Below, one piece after another: positions 1-13,044 of a DNA stretch of 64,000 nt. The stretch spans positions 1 through 64,000 of the forward strand of contig SKCR01038117.1 of assembly GCA_019454045.1 (NCBI GenBank), read 5' to 3'. Below the pieces are notes generated by a model, which did no database searches, had not been told where the DNA came from, and saw nothing but the letters and a program-made list of their open reading frames with translations. The stretch is from Zanthoxylum bungeanum (Eukaryota; Streptophyta; Magnoliopsida; Sapindales; Rutaceae). Both the position numbers and the translations under genes were made by a program. Position 1 is the stretch's first letter; each line of letters opens with the position of its first letter.

Positions 1-600
1 TGAAGTACGGTTCTTCCTTTCAATTTGTTTTGCATGAATAATTACTAGTAATAAATTTGCTTTAACGACGATGGAAAATTGATGATTTGAGATCATTATT
101 TTCGTAAAATATTATTAAGAAGTACTCGAAAATTTTTAATTGTAAACGAATAGTCGCAAAAATCTGCGTTTCTTGAAGGTTGTGTCACAATCCCACACTG
201 AAATTTCACTGCTTATCACAATTAGCACCGAATCCAAAATTTATTTATATACATATAAAAAAGGAAAATCATATTTGCTCGCTCGAATGGAAAAGCCGAG
301 TAGCACAGCGGATGCATTAAAGTCAGGAAAATGAGGGCCGGCTTTTTTTAGTAATGGGGAGCAGAATGCGTCATTTCCGAGGTTGGTTGGTGGTGGAAAA
401 GGGGTTCCAATTGCCATAAGATGACACCACAAAGCAATACGTAGGGAGCATTATTAAAATTCTAAAGGGTAAGATTTGAATATATGGGGTCGAAAATGAT
501 GAGAAATTTGTATCAAATTAAATATGCTAATGGGTTGTTTTATTAATTATTATTTATTTGAAGATAGTATTTATTGTGATCATAAATTTGGAGAGATGAA

Positions 601-735
601 TCTAGGGCCGGCTCTGCTCAACACCGAATTTAAATTTAAACTAAATTTAAAGATACGATTAGGGTTGCTATTGGCCATTAATTACAGAGAGATCTGGGAG
701 CCAGCGATAAGTTGACTCTAGGGCCGGCTCTGCTC
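601..735 (+). repeat. Direct repeat of a 19-bp GC-rich word, 116 bp apart
   Basis: The word TCTAGGGCCGGCTCTGCTC occurs at 601-619 and again, identical, at 717-735. It contains a GGCCGGC palindromic core and stands out from the AT-rich surroundings. No function is evident. Confidence 0.7.
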
Positions 736-1377
736 TCGATGCGCAAATCATTTGAGAAAAAAGGATTTTTCATAAGCTTGTAATGGGGATTGATTTTGTG
801 TTTTTAATGAGAAATGATATGATGATTCATGTATTTGGCGATGTTATAGCATCAATTGTGTTTGGATTTAAGTTGAAAACTTCAAAGGTTGTAATGGCCG
901 AATGGTCTTTAAGGTTGAGGGCTTCTGCTTGTCTTAATGTTGTTTAGAATGTGTATGTAGTGCAACGGTTATGCTTGTAATGCTTAGTGGGATGTTAAAA
1001 TTCATGAAGCCCATATTAAGAAGGCCGTGGCCGAATGTTGTGATGTGTGGCATGATGATAAGCATGAGAAAATGTGTCATATGATGATAATACACGTGTG
1101 CGTGCGCACTTTAGCCTTGGCTAAATGATGGGCTAGAGTGATATGGCCGAATTAGGCATTTGGTTGATAAATATGTTGGGCATTTCAAGTGACTAAATAC
1201 GTTATGTTGAAATGGCCCTCTTTAAGCACGTCATTATCATAATATGTCACATCACGAGCATGCCACGTCATGTGCATCAATAGCTCAGTCAGGTTAAGTA
1301 GCATGTTGGTATAGTTTCAGATGCTAAGTAAACATATTAAGTTATCACGTTAGCCATGTCATTACGTATATAGCTTG

Positions 1378-1521
1378 AAGATGCATTCATGGCATTCCCT
1401 ATCATGTTCAGTATTCTTATTGTTCGAGTATGTTAACCATACTTGAAACTAAAGATGCATTCATGGCATTCCCTTTCATGTTCAATATTCTTATTGTTCG
1501 AGTATGTTAACCATACTTGAA
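1378..1521 (+). repeat. Tandem duplication, 74-bp period
   Basis: Two copies of a 70-bp segment lie at 1378-1447 and 1452-1521, separated by 4 bp and differing at two positions by eye (CCCTATC/CCCTTTC and CAGTATT/CAATATT). Each copy contains the word TTGTTCGAGTATGTTAACC. It is a recent local duplication in non-coding DNA. Confidence 0.85.
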
Positions 1522-2759
1522 CATTGGTCATGTTAGGCATTTCACATAAATCCTTTTAGGCGCATTCAAGCATGCTGGCGATATACGCCAATCTGTGAGT
1601 GAATGCTTCTTTTCTCTCTCTCTCTTTCATTTTTCAGTTATCTATGTTTTGTTGATTCCATTTTTAGTATACTTTTCCAATTCATATGTTCAGTTAATAC
1701 TTTTAGTCTATGCTTTCTTTTTGTATTCAGTTTTTAATTTTCATTGATGCTTTCTTTTAGTTTATGTGTTCAGTTTTTAGTTTCCATTTCAATTACGTTT
1801 TTAGTTCATGTTAGTAATTCATGACTTAAGTTTTAGTTTCAGATCATGTAGTTAGCATTCCAGCCGTGTACTTAAGATTCATGTACATTCATATTTTTCT
1901 TGTTCTCCCAAGTCATGTTAGGCATTCAGTTTATGTCACAGGTTTCTAGTTCAGGTTTCCATATTAGTCAAGTTATGCTCAGGTCATTCATGTACCATAC
2001 ATGTTAATTTTCAGAACATGTTTTTTTTTCATGCTTTTGTGAATATGTTTCATGTCTTCAGATTTCAAGTACGACATATGATTTTAGAAAATGATTTTAT
2101 AAGTATGCATATGATTTTCAAACCACCTATTTAGTTTTGTCCTCTCACATCTAGCATCCTGAGTTTGCTCAGATAGCCTGGGGCACTGATCACCCCCATA
2201 GGCTCAGCATGTTCATGTTTATGTTCCCATGCCTACGCGGTTCAAAGTCTCGCTAGATAGGTTCCATGTCCCCTAAGTTACTATACTAGTGTGATTTTTC
2301 ATGTTTCCAAGGCACGTGTATGCATATGCGGGGGATGACAGCTCAATCATGGTACGTATAGCGATGCGAGGGAGACGTCTCAGTCTCGGTCGTTGCACAT
2401 GTATGTTTTACTACACAGACGCACTTTTATGAGATATGAATTTCAAACATATTCATGAATTTCAGGACTCATGTCATGACTATGTTTTCATGTCTATGTT
2501 GTATGTTTTCAGATCATGTACTTGTTTTTATAGATTTTCAGTCCATTTTTTCATGTTTACATGTATAGCCATGTTTCACTACATCTGCATTCATGTCACG
2601 ACATGTCATAGCTTCAGTTAGGCATGTTAAGTTCAGTTACCCATATTCAGATCATGTAGTTTCAGGTTATATCAGACAGTTTCAGATCAGGATCACACAA
2701 GGTGTAGGTCATGTTTCAAGCATGCCGTGTTAGTTCCAGGTTAGGTTCATGTATTGCAG

Positions 2760-4623
2760 TGTTAGTCTCTAAGACATGCTTCCAAGATCCTAAACATGAT
2801 TTGTGTGTGAAATAACCAATAAAAGTTGCGGAATCACTTACATTGATTTTATGGAGAAATTCAAAAGTTTTCCTTTGTAGGATGAAATTCCAAGCTTTTG
2901 TTGAGTTGTTTAACCCTTGGGTGAGTTTCTCTATCACCTTATTTGACTCTCCAAGTGCTAGCTTTCAAGAAAATTTGAAGCAAAATTTTCTTCCCAATTT
3001 GAGAGAGAATTCGGCCAAGGTAAGAGAAAGAGATAGATGAGTGAATAGTTGGTCAAGTTGGTTGTTGTGTGTTTTAAATGCAACATTTAAAATTGCCAAC
3101 TACTTCCATCACACTTTGACAAGTGATGTAAGTCAAGGGTCCCACCACTTTTAAATTCCAAATTTAAGTTGGCTTACTTAACACACAACTTAGCTTGGGC
3201 CCGGGTTCGTTCAATTCCTAATTAAACGAATTTGTCGTTGGGATATAATTAAATCTAATTTAATTAAATAATTATGTCTAGCAAAATTATTACGATAGTC
3301 GCTTACGAATTAATTCCAAATTAATTCGTTCGCTCGAATTAAAATCCAATTTTAATTTCGTGTTGAAATCCGATTTCAATTAATATATCCGATATATTAT
3401 TTTAGCCCAAATAAATAAATTAAATAGAAAAATCCAATGTAACTATTAAATTTATTTTATCGATTAATTCCAAATTAATCGCGTTCTCTCTTCTAAACGA
3501 ATTTAATCATAGATAAATTCTTGCCGCAATTGATCCCAGATTAATTTTCTCTCTCATAATTAATCCCAGATTAATTCTATATGAGTCAAATGTCATTGGT
3601 GAATCTTTGGGAAGCGACCCAAGAAATTTCTGGATATTTTGGCAGTAAATACGGTCATCGGACCATCCGAACACGTGCGTACCCCATACCACGTTCTCAC
3701 CGATTTACAAGACATGGTTGGCTTATAGCAAAACACCGTGCCTACCCAATTCTCCAGAAATATCCACCGAGGAATATTATTTGTATCAGGCGTAATAATA
3801 CAATGTAATGCGTAATACGATCCAGTATCGGATGTCACATGCTAGGCCTAGGGCTGGCTCTATGTCTGCCCCGTATGAAGCATATATCGGATCCCGAGTA
3901 ACTAGTCTCTGTAATCGGAAAGTCATGACCTAGTCATACTTTCCCGATAGCTGCAGCATTTAAGAGTACTAGTTTCGTATCCTGTGTGACTATCATCTCC
4001 ATATGACTGAAGTGATACTCCCATCTTGACATCACATCCAATACACTACGATTCTCAGTAAACCCAATAGAGGCGTCTACAGAACCTGTTAAAGCTCCAG
4101 ACGACCAATATCAAAATAAACTGATTGTCGCAAGTAATAGCGATGTAAGTTTTAGGTTAAAGATCACATACACCTACCCTGATTCGGATTCCCATAGACA
4201 CATAGTCATACTACTAATGGGATTCCGATGGGGTCAATCCAGAGCGAAATTGTTCCCGGTCCAACGGCTAACAGAACTTCTTATTACACTTGCATAAGTA
4301 TCCAATACCTAAATATATGAGAATTATGTCGTTAAGCTTCCATAACGCGCACAAGTGTAATACTAGTCTATTCTGCATTATCGATGTCCAGTCTCGATAA
4401 TACTGCGACCATGGATATTTAATGATTAAACCGTTCGTGGATTAATACTGTCTCATATCTTATTAATCCGATTTCACCATATGGACTTTTATCATTATAT
4501 ATATCCAAGTAATTCAATTACAATAATGATAAAATAACAATTTCCTTTTGTCACATAGTTAATTTGTACAAAAACACAATGTCTTTTACAAATAGTGATT
4601 CTATGGGTCATAATTGTCCAACA
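2760..4623 (-). repeat. E1 3' LTR (1864 bp)
   Basis: Reading plus, it starts TGTTAGTCTCTAAG, which matches the reverse complement of the E4 LTR end with one change in the terminal TGTTGG, and it ends in TGTCCAACA at 4623, followed at once by the reverse polypurine tract. It contains the micro-palindrome ladder (about 3210-3590) shared by every Copia LTR here. Confidence 0.88.
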
Positions 4624-4640
4624 ATCTCCCACTTGGCCTA
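4624..4640 (-). other. E1 polypurine tract
   Basis: On the minus strand this is a purine-rich AAGTGGGAGAT directly abutting the LTR start TGTTGGACA. It is the primer site for plus-strand DNA synthesis in LTR elements. The same tract precedes the 3' LTRs of E2 and E3 and, as AAGTGAGAGAT, that of E4. Confidence 0.8.
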
Positions 4641-6300
4641 TAGCCAATCACTTAGGTATCTAACACCTGAACTATGTACATGTCGCTCAAACTTTTGCTG
4701 AGATATAGCTTTCGTCAACGGATCAACAATGTTATCATCTGATGCGATCTTCTCGATCTTCACATCGCCACGATGTATGATCTCACGAATTAGATGAAAT
4801 CATCGAAGTACATGTTTGGATAGTTGATGAGACCGTGGTTCCTTAGCCTGTGCTATAGCCCCATTATTGTCATAATACAAATGTACGGGCTCAGCTGCTA
4901 ACGGAACTACTCCTAATCCAATTAGGAATTTACGGATCCAAACTGCTTCTTTTACTGCCTCAGCTGCAGCAATATATTCCGCTTCGGTTGTTTAATCGAC
5001 AACAGTCTCTTGCTTGGAAGATTTCCAGCTTACTGCTCCGTTGTTCAAATAAAATATGTACCCTGATTGCGACTTACAGTCGTATTTATCGGTTTGGAAA
5101 CTTACATCGGCGAACCCAGTCACCTCAAGTTCCCCTTCCCCATAGACTAAGAAAGCATCCTTAGTTCGTCTAAGATACTTAAGGATGTTCTTTACAGCAA
5201 TCTAGTGATCATCACCTGGATCGGCCTGATAGCGACTGCACATGCTTAAAGCATATGAGACATCAGATCATGTACATATCATGGCCTACATGATCGATCC
5301 GACTGCGGAAGCATACGGGATCCAAATCATTGCATCTCTCTCATCTTGATTTTTAGGACACATATCCTTAGATAGAGACACGCCATGTGACACCGGAAGA
5401 AGCCCCTTTTGGACTGATCCATGTTGAATCTCTTCAACACTTTGTCAATGTACGAGCTCTGGGAGAGTCCAAGCAGCTTTCTAGATCTATCCCGGTAGAT
5501 CCTTATTCCTAGAATAAAGGCTGCCTCTCCCAGGTCTTTCATGGAGAATTTTAATGAAAGCCAAGCTTTCACCGATTGTAGCATGGGAATGTCATTGCCA
5601 AGAAGCAATACATCATCAACGTATAGGACAATGAATGTCAGTGCGCTCCCACTAACCTTCTTATATACACAAGAATCATCTTCGTTTTGAATGAAACCAT
5701 ATTCTTTTATGATCTCATCAAAACGCTGGTTCCAAGAACGCGATACTTGCTTTAATCCATAAATGGATCGGTTTAACTTGCAAACCTTATTTGTATGTTT
5801 GGTACGACAAAACCATCAGGCTGTTGCATATAAACATCCTCCAAAAGGTTTCCGTTAAGGAAAGTGGTTTTGACGTCCATCTGCCATATTTCATAATCGA
5901 AATATGCAGCAATAGCAAGCATTATCCGAATGGATTTCATCATGGCAACGGGTGAAAAAGTTTCGTCGTAATCGACACCATGTCGTTGACGATAACCTTT
6001 AGCTACAGGCCTAGCTTTTTACGTTTGTATGTTGCCTTTCATGTATGTCTTCTTTTTGAAGACCCATTTTCAACCAATAGGCTTAATGCCTTCTGGTGCA
6101 TCAAAAATTGTCCAAACTTGGTTGGTATACATGGAATCCATTTCGGACTTCATGGCTCCTTGCCATAAAGCAGAGTCGATACCTTGTATCGCTTCCTCAT
6201 AAGTAGCCGGTTCATCTTCATCAATAAGATTAATGGCTACATGAGGTAAGATCAGAAACCCATACCTCTCAGGTTGTTTTCTGACTCTCTCCAACTTACG
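4640..6300 (-). pseudogene. E1 reverse transcriptase and RNase H remnant
   Basis: Minus-strand Copia RT followed by RNase H. The RT begins near 6294 with the conserved VKPIG region; the catalytic YVDD box is intact at 5612-5623, and the GNDIPML...MKDLGEA...GLSQS region follows (5327-5608). The RNase H part includes the TEAEY region near 4980, where the codon after VVD has become a stop. Several frameshifts and stops break the frame, so no complete polymerase could be made. It would copy retrotransposon RNA into DNA in cytoplasmic particles. Confidence 0.85.
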
Positions 6301-6321
6301 CGGTTCTTATGTATTAGAAGA

Positions 6322-7577
6322 TTATGCAACAGTCTCATCCCTGATGGACTGTTCGTGTTCCGTGAGGGGTTCAGTGTCAGGAATAGTATCACTCCGATTT
6401 TCATCGAGTTCTACTTTCCTCCCACTTACCACTGTATTTATGAATTCCTTTTCGAGGAAAACTACATGAAGAGCAACAAATATTTTGTTTTCTTGTGGGT
6501 TGTAGAAATAATATCCTTTGGTTTCTCTAGGATAATCTAAAATAGGCACTTATTCGATTTGGGTTCTAGTTTGGTACTATCCAAACGTTTAACATATGCC
6601 CAGCATCCCCAAATCTTCAGGAATAAGAAACCCAGTTTCTTTCATGTCCATATTTCATATGAAGTCTGTCCAATAGACTTTGACAGAACCTTATTCAAAA
6701 TAAGTATTGCATTGTTTAATGCGTATCCCCAGAAGGAAATCAGTAGCTCTGTGCGACTCATCATTGACCTTACCATGTCCAACAAAGTTCGGTTTCTCCG
6801 TTCGGACACACCGTTCAATTGAGGTGTTCCGGGAGGAGTCCACTGTGAAAGAATACCATATTCTTTTAAGTAATCTTGAAACTCATTGCTTAAGTATTCT
6901 CCACCACGGTCCGACCACAATGTTTTAATACTTTTGCCAGTCTGTTTTTCTACTTCGTGTCGAAACTCTTTGAATTTCTCAAAAGTTTCCGACTTGTGTT
7001 TCATAAGATACACATAACCATAACGCGATGCATCATCCGTAAAAGTTACGAAATATTCATATCCACCTCTAGCCTGGCTAGACATGGGCCCACATACGTC
7101 ACTATAAACGAGGGCTAACAGCTCGGTGGCACGTACACCTTTACCACTAAAAGGTGTTTTAGGCATTTGGCCTAATAAACAAGATTCGCAGACATCATAT
7201 GAATTATGATCAAATCCGTCCAAGTATCTATACTTCGAAAGTGTGGATATACGAGTTTTGTTAATGTATCTCAGAAGACAATGCCACAAATAAGTCTCAT
7301 CTGTTTTACTCAATTTGAGCCTTTTATTTGTCATGTTATATGTTTGAGATTCGTTTATATTCATAATATAAAGACCATTATTTACATCTGCTGTACATAT
7401 CAAAACATCATCTTTATATACAAAACACCCAGTGTTCCGGAATACAAAGGTATACCCGCATCGGGTTAAACTAGATACATAGATGATATTCCTAGTCAAA
7501 CTAGGTACAAAATAAAAGTCCCATAATGTTAGTACATGCCCCGAGGGCAGATTCAAAACATAGGTGCCAACGGCCAA
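6322..7577 (-). pseudogene. E1 integrase, nearly intact core
   Basis: The longest uninterrupted retrotransposon frame in the window (6642-7577, 311 codons, minus) with its C-terminal extension at 6322-6549. It holds the GAG-pre-integrase zinc finger region, then the catalytic core with all three acidic residues: SDVCGP, WSDRGGEY and SERRNR. The zinc-finger WH-x-RLGH pattern reads WHCLLRY, so the second histidine is replaced by tyrosine; E4 keeps the histidine. A break separates the core from the C-terminal part. Integrase joins element DNA to host chromosomes; this copy is probably inactive. Confidence 0.87.
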
Positions 7578-7619
7578 AACGGCGACTCTCGTCCCATTTC
7601 CGACACGCAGGTCAATCTC

Positions 7620-8590
7620 TCCTGAAGCCAGTCTCCTACTAATCTACAGATCCTGCACATCAGTACATATGTGAGTACCACATCCAAAATCAAAAATCCA
7701 ATTTTTAAAACCAGTAGTGGACATGTTTATTTCAATAACAAACATACCTGAAGCCGGAACCTTGCCTGCCTTCGCTTCCTTCAAGTCCGCCTGGTACTTA
7801 CGGCAGTCACGCTTCCAGTGACCCCGTTTGCCACAGTGTAGGCAGACTTCTTGGGATATGTCCTTCGTCTTCCTAGAAGACTGTGATTGTTTAGCCTTGC
7901 CCTTCTTTTTCTTCTTCTTCACACCCCCAGAAGCCTTTGGCCAAGCTTTAGCCTTCTGGGATGTCGAAGTAAGATGCGCCTCACGCTTCTTGCCTTTCAG
8001 AAGCTCTGGCTCTGCCTCTTTCAGCATAGCCATTAACTCTCCAAGAGTTTTCTCTTGGTTCATCCTATTATAGTTCATGATGAACCCGCCCCGACAATCG
8101 AGTAGAGACTGTAAGATGAAATCTATGGAAGTCTCGGCCTCGAAGGTAATGCCCAGCTGACCTAGCTGTTCAATGTCAGCAATCATCTGTGACACATAGT
8201 GTTCGACAGATGTACCCTCTGACACACGAGCGAAAGAGCTTCTTTTGCAAATCATACTTCTGAGATATAAGATTAGATCTAATGAAGATCCTTCAATTTC
8301 AACATCATATTATAAGGATCAAATCCCATGTTTTGACGACGAAAATGAGGAGTCATTGCAGCAATCATAACGGATTGAGCAGTAAAGTTATCATCTCGAT
8401 GAGTCTTCCAAAGCTCATGATCAACTGGTCGCTCAAGTCCGGTCTCAGGCCCGAGAGGTCTCTCTATAACATAGAGCAACTTCTCAGCTCCCAGGACTAT
8501 CCTGAGATTTATTTCCCAGTCTGGGAAATTTGCGCCGTTAAAGACATTATCGCCCATGATTATGTCCCTAACGCTAATCTTTCGAGCCAT
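7620..8590 (-). pseudogene. E1 gag and protease remnant
   Basis: The gag start is the ATG at 8590 (MARKISVRDIIMGDN). The frame runs to a stop at 8279, where comparison with E4 indicates a one-base insertion, and continues in another frame from 8255. That part carries a lysine-rich stretch and the CCHC zinc knuckle CLHCGKRGHWKRDC. The protease signature follows: the expected FDSGCGTH reads FDFGCGTH, losing the DSG serine, and a stop follows at TDVQDL. Gag forms the particle shell; the protease would process the polyprotein. Confidence 0.85.
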
Positions 8591-9955
8591 CTTGATTGCT
8601 ATAGTCCAACTATCCAATCAAATATTTCGGGTACACTCAAATGCAATGGTTACTATAGTCCAACTATATAACCAACTACAAATGGAGTAGTTTTTAGTAC
8701 AGTCTAACTATTCAAAGAAAATAATAAAATAATATTAGTCCAACTAATATATATAATAACGAGAAATAATAGAGCGCGCATTGACAAATATTAAACGAAA
8801 TTGTAAATTTAATACTAGCCTCCCACTATTTTTCGGTGAGCCTCTAACCCTCCGTTAAGTACTCGGGAAACCTAGTTTCCTAGTGGGCTAGGATCCCGTT
8901 AAATAATACACAACCTTGACTTTAGCCAACAAGATGTATAAAATAACTAGGTAGATCTCTAAGATCAATTGGATCTCATCCAATTCCTAGATCCGGTAGG
9001 TGGACATCCAAGTCTGAAACATATATCCAATATATTTCCTAACCTGATTCCTCTGAATCAACTAAGCCTTGGCTTTGGCTCAACAAGCTTAATGATTCCA
9101 GTTAAGCGCGACTCATTGACAGTGGGAAAGCTTCGTAATCCACGTCGATGTACAGACATGACCTTGACTTTGGCCGACAAGTCATAACTGCCCAAGACAT
9201 GCGATGTTAACAAAGCTTTCATGGTTCAAACATATCCGCGATAGACAATGATCTTGACTTTGGCCAACAAATCAAAGCCAATCTTGGATTTTCAGAGAAA
9301 CCCCTCAATGGAAGGAAACGCTTAATATTAAATGTGAGGGCGTTTTCGTAAATTGGTAACCAATTTATTATCTTTGATTAGGTCTCATCATACACCCTTA
9401 AGCATGCATTCTAAAAGCATAATAATATGCGATAAATTTAATAATGATATGCGGATAGATATTCACATTTTGTTCCTAGAACAAAACTCTCTCTTTTTCT
9501 CTCTCCCGCTAGCATTTTACATTCTTCTAAAACCCAATTACATAACACTATAAGAAATCTCATTTACATTTAGGGGAATTGTTGAGAAGAGAAATACAAT
9601 GAGAATGAGAGGTGATAGGCTGGACGAGCAGGTCCAATTTCAAATAAATACCATATTTACAATAATTTCCAAAATTACCCCCACCCATCTAATATCTATC
9701 CGATATACATTATTCAACAAATACATCCAAGTATTCACACATAGCATGTTGTCAATCAATCTAATCCAATTAATTAATTCTTCAATTAATGACCATCCAA
9801 TGTTCATACAACTATTTGATTTGAGCGAGTCCTACTCGTTTAAGAATAAATACTAAAAGTAAATATTCTTGAATTATATCGAACTACAATTTTAAATCCA
9901 ATTTAAATTATATCCAATACTAATTCATGTTTAATTCCAAATTAAATAATTACAC
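8591..9955 (-). other. E1 5' untranslated leader (truncated)
   Basis: Non-coding leader upstream of gag on the minus strand. It contains three reverse copies of the family leader motif TTGTTGGCCAAAGTCAAG (8915-8933, 9163-9180, 9253-9270, each slightly variable) and the block around GGATCCTAGCCCACTAGG that recurs in E2-E4. It ends abruptly at 9955 at the join to a plus-strand Copia LTR. Confidence 0.75.
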
Positions 9956-11710
9956 CTAGTATTGCACTTGTGCGCGTTGTGAGGGCACAACGACATAGTT
10001 CTCATATATTTGAGTATAGGATACTCATGCAAGTGTAATAGGAGGTTGTATTTTACCGATGGTACAGGAAACAGCTTCGCTCTGGATAGACCCCTTCGGA
10101 ATTCCATTGGTAGTATAACTATATTTCTATGGAAGTCCGAATTCATGGTAGGTGTATTTGGTCTTAACCTGAGACTTGCACCGCTAATACTTGCGACAAT
10201 CAATATGCTTTGGTCTTGGTCGTCCATGGCTTTAACCGGTTCTGTGTACGCCTCTTCTAGGTATATTGAGAATCGTAGTGTATTGGGTGTGATGTCAAGA
10301 CGGAAGTATCACTTCAGTTATAGTGGAGATGATGATCACATAGGATACGGAACTTGTTCTCTTATATGCTGCAGCTATCGGGATATTATGACTAGGTCAT
10401 GTATATCTGATTATAGAGACTAGTTACCAGAGATCCTTCATGTGCTTCGTACGGGGCAGACACAATTCCAGCCCCAGGCCTAGCACGTGACATCCGATAC
10501 TGGATCAAAATACGCAATACTACGTATACTACGCCTGATATAGATCGCTTATTCCTGTAAGCATGTTTCTGGAGAATTGGGTAGGCATGGCGCTTTCCTA
10601 GAAGCCAACCTTGTCTTGTAAATTGGTACAAACGTAGTACTAGGTACTTACGTGTTCGGATAGTCCGACGACCGGATTTACTGCCAACATATCCGGGGAT
10701 CTCATGGGTCGCTTCCCAAAGATTCACCGATGACGTATGACTCGCACTTTATTAATCTGGGATTAATTATTGATGAGAGAGAAATTAATCTGGGATTAAT
10801 TATGGAGATATTTTATCTGGGATAAAATATCATTTAAAGAGAGAAAACGATTAATTTGGAATTAATCGATAAAATAATATATTTGATATATTATACGAAA
10901 TTGGATTTCGACGTGGAATTAAAATTAGATTTTAATTCGGGCGAACGAGTTAATTTAGAATTAATTCGTTAGCGACGTGAATAGTGATTTTGCTAGGCAT
11001 AATTAATTAATTACGTCGCAACGAAAAATTCGTTAATTTGGAATTAGCGAACCCGAGCCCGAGAGTGTTTGCGAGCGCATTCGCATTTCGAATTCGAGTA
11101 CGGCACGCAAGTCACATCAAGCGTCAAATCATTAGTCACATCAATCGTCAAATCACATGTCACTTTGAGTGATGTGACAATTTGATTGATTGATTGATTG
11201 ATGGTGGTAGTTGGCAACCTTTAATGGCTTGTACTTTTGACTTTTTGAAAATCAAAAATTGGTATATGTTAATTGATTTTAGAAATCAATTATAATATAC
11301 ACAACTCAACTCTCTCTCTTCACTTTCTTTTCATCTCTCTCACGCCCTTTATGGGCTGTTTTTCCTTCATTTTTCTCAGCTCACTGCCGAGTTTTGAGAG
11401 GAAGAAATAGGCAATTTTGTGGCAAAAATTGCCAAGTGTTAGCACACCTTTTGAATCTTGCGAATGTGATAGGGAAACCAACCAGTGGGCTTGGAATTCA
11501 CTTGAAAAAGATTGGAGCTTGATGATGATCCATTGCCATTTTGGAGACCAAAACCAGTGAGTTTGCCGAGCACCAAGGAGGCAGAAAAAGATTTTTGTTG
11601 TCCACCGCATCACTCAACCAATCGATGTAAGTATTCCGCAACTTCGTTCGATGTATTCGCATATTGTTTCTTGCTTGTTATTCGATCCTCGGGACTGTAG
11701 AACTCCAACA
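9956..11710 (+). repeat. Partial Copia LTR, plus orientation
   Basis: Matches the E2 5' LTR from CTAGTATTACACTTG to the terminal CCAACA at 11710, lacking about the first 250 bp. Unlike true 5' LTRs it is not followed by a TGGTATCAGAGC primer site; Gypsy G1 sequence begins at 11711. It is therefore the right end of a lost 3' or solo LTR. The micro-palindrome ladder lies at about 10750-11060. Confidence 0.85.
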
Positions 11711-11904
11711 TTTTCAACTGGGACAAGTTTGCACCGCGCAATGGCGTGGTTAAATGCTTTAAAATGATAATGGGCCAACCTATACATTCTATACATCTCA
11801 TGCATCATATGCACGCATAGATGCTAATATATGGTTTTAAAGACACCATAGATTCCCGTTGGGTAAGGGAAGAGGGAAGACTCACTAAGAGACTGATAGC
11901 AAAC

Positions 11905-13044
11905 ATGAGTGAATCAGAGAATGAGGTATCCCGTATGGATCAGTTTAAGAACAGTCTCACCAAGATTACTGAACAGTTACAAGCCTTGACTGCTGCTGTG
12001 GCTAATATGGTTGTGCCCCGTGCTGGGGGAAATTCTGAGAATGTGAGGCGTGAGGAGCCTCCGAATGGGTTGGGGGATGATATCCACACTTTTGATGATG
12101 ACATGGCAGGATACGCGACATGAAGAATGATTGGGTCTCAGGCAGAATTTCAGAAGCTTCGGGATCAGGTAGAAACGGTTACCCGCAAAATGAGGGGTAA
12201 ACATGAAGAGTTGTTAGATTATGAAGCAATGACCTTTGAAGAACAGCTGCCAGCTCAGTTCAAGATGCCTGATATGGCCAAGTTCAATGGGAATGGGGAC
12301 CCGAGGGTCCATCTTCGACAATACGTCTCGGTAATGAGTTCAGTGGGCCTATCATAGCGCCAAGTTCAGAAAATGTTTGGGATGTCGCTTGAGGGGGCAC
12401 CCGTAGTTTGGTATCATAGCCTTGAGAGAAAGGTTAAGGAAGATTGGAGGGAACTGGCAGACGCCTTTTTGAAACAGTATGTTACAGACTTGGAGATTGA
12501 CTTATCGCCCCGCGACTTGGAGAATACCAAGCAGAAGCCGGAAGAAAACTTCAAGAAGTACGTAGATCGCTGGAGAAGCCAGCTTCTAAAAATGCAGACT
12601 CGGCCTTCGGAGAAGGACCAAATAAATATGATCATCAAAGGTACCAAGCCTTCCATCTATGGCAAGTTGAGGATGATGACCTCCATGATTGCGGATTTCC
12701 GATAGATGAGGGAAACTATCATGGATATTGAAGAAGAGGAAGCCGAGAATCGAAAGTTTTATAGTCTGAATAGTAGGACTGTTGGAGGATCCTCAGATGC
12801 TAAGCCTGTTTCTGCTGAAGTTACTGCCATTAAGAACCGACTGTTTTCCAACCTAGGCAGACCTTTATCCAAAATGCTTGAGAAATTGACAAGGCAAGGA
12901 CTCTTGAAACCCTTGGAGCCTAAAATACTCCCAAATCCTCCCCCACCACACCTCAACATGAACCGTTATTGTCACTTCCACCAACATAACGGTCATGACA
13001 CCGATAGCTGTGCTCGCCTCAGATATGAAATCCAGACCTCATAG
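11905..13044 (+). pseudogene. G1 gag, three in-frame stops, no frameshift
   Basis: One frame of 380 codons from ATG 11905 (MSESENEV) to the stop at 13042, interrupted by stops at 12121, 12355 and 12703, two of them TAG and one TGA. There is a short predicted coiled-coil-like N-terminus (KITEQLQALTAAVANMV), then the Retrotrans_gag core (VWYHSLERKVKEDWRELADAF, partly), and near the end the cysteine-histidine knuckle YCHFHQHNGHDTDSC typical of Tat/Ogre-type gags. Gag builds the virus-like particle. Absence of indels suggests fairly recent loss of function. Confidence 0.85.

Larger units (their letters stand above)
1..2759. other. Non-coding AT-rich DNA, probably transposon-derived
   Basis: No reading frame here looks like a gene. 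The stretch is AT-rich, full of CATGTT and TTCAG words, and has a short CT-rich run near 1611. It resembles LTR or untranslated DNA of a large Gypsy element, but I see no LTR ends or protein motifs to prove it. It is the left flank of Copia E1, whose LTR starts at 2760. Confidence 0.4.
2760..9955 (-). mobile_element. Copia element E1 (minus strand), 5' end truncated
   Basis: A Ty1/Copia retrotransposon read on the minus strand, with gag, protease, integrase, reverse transcriptase, RNase H and a complete 3' LTR in that order. Its 5' LTR and PBS are missing: homology to the leader of the related copy E3 stops at 9955, where a plus-oriented Copia LTR begins. The 5 bp left of the LTR are TGCAG, but no matching duplication can be tested. 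E1 and E4 keep gag and pol segments that are deleted in E2 and E3. Lineage is judged Angela/Tork-like from the long LTR, the family PBS and the RT. Confidence 0.88.

Noticed and set aside
241..432. 63-codon minus frame at the left end
   Set aside because: Isolated, no motif, no neighbour support; random frame in AT-rich DNA.
10010..10423. 137-codon plus frame in the Copia LTR as a host gene
   Set aside because: It lies wholly inside an LTR repeated across the window and is stopped in other copies.
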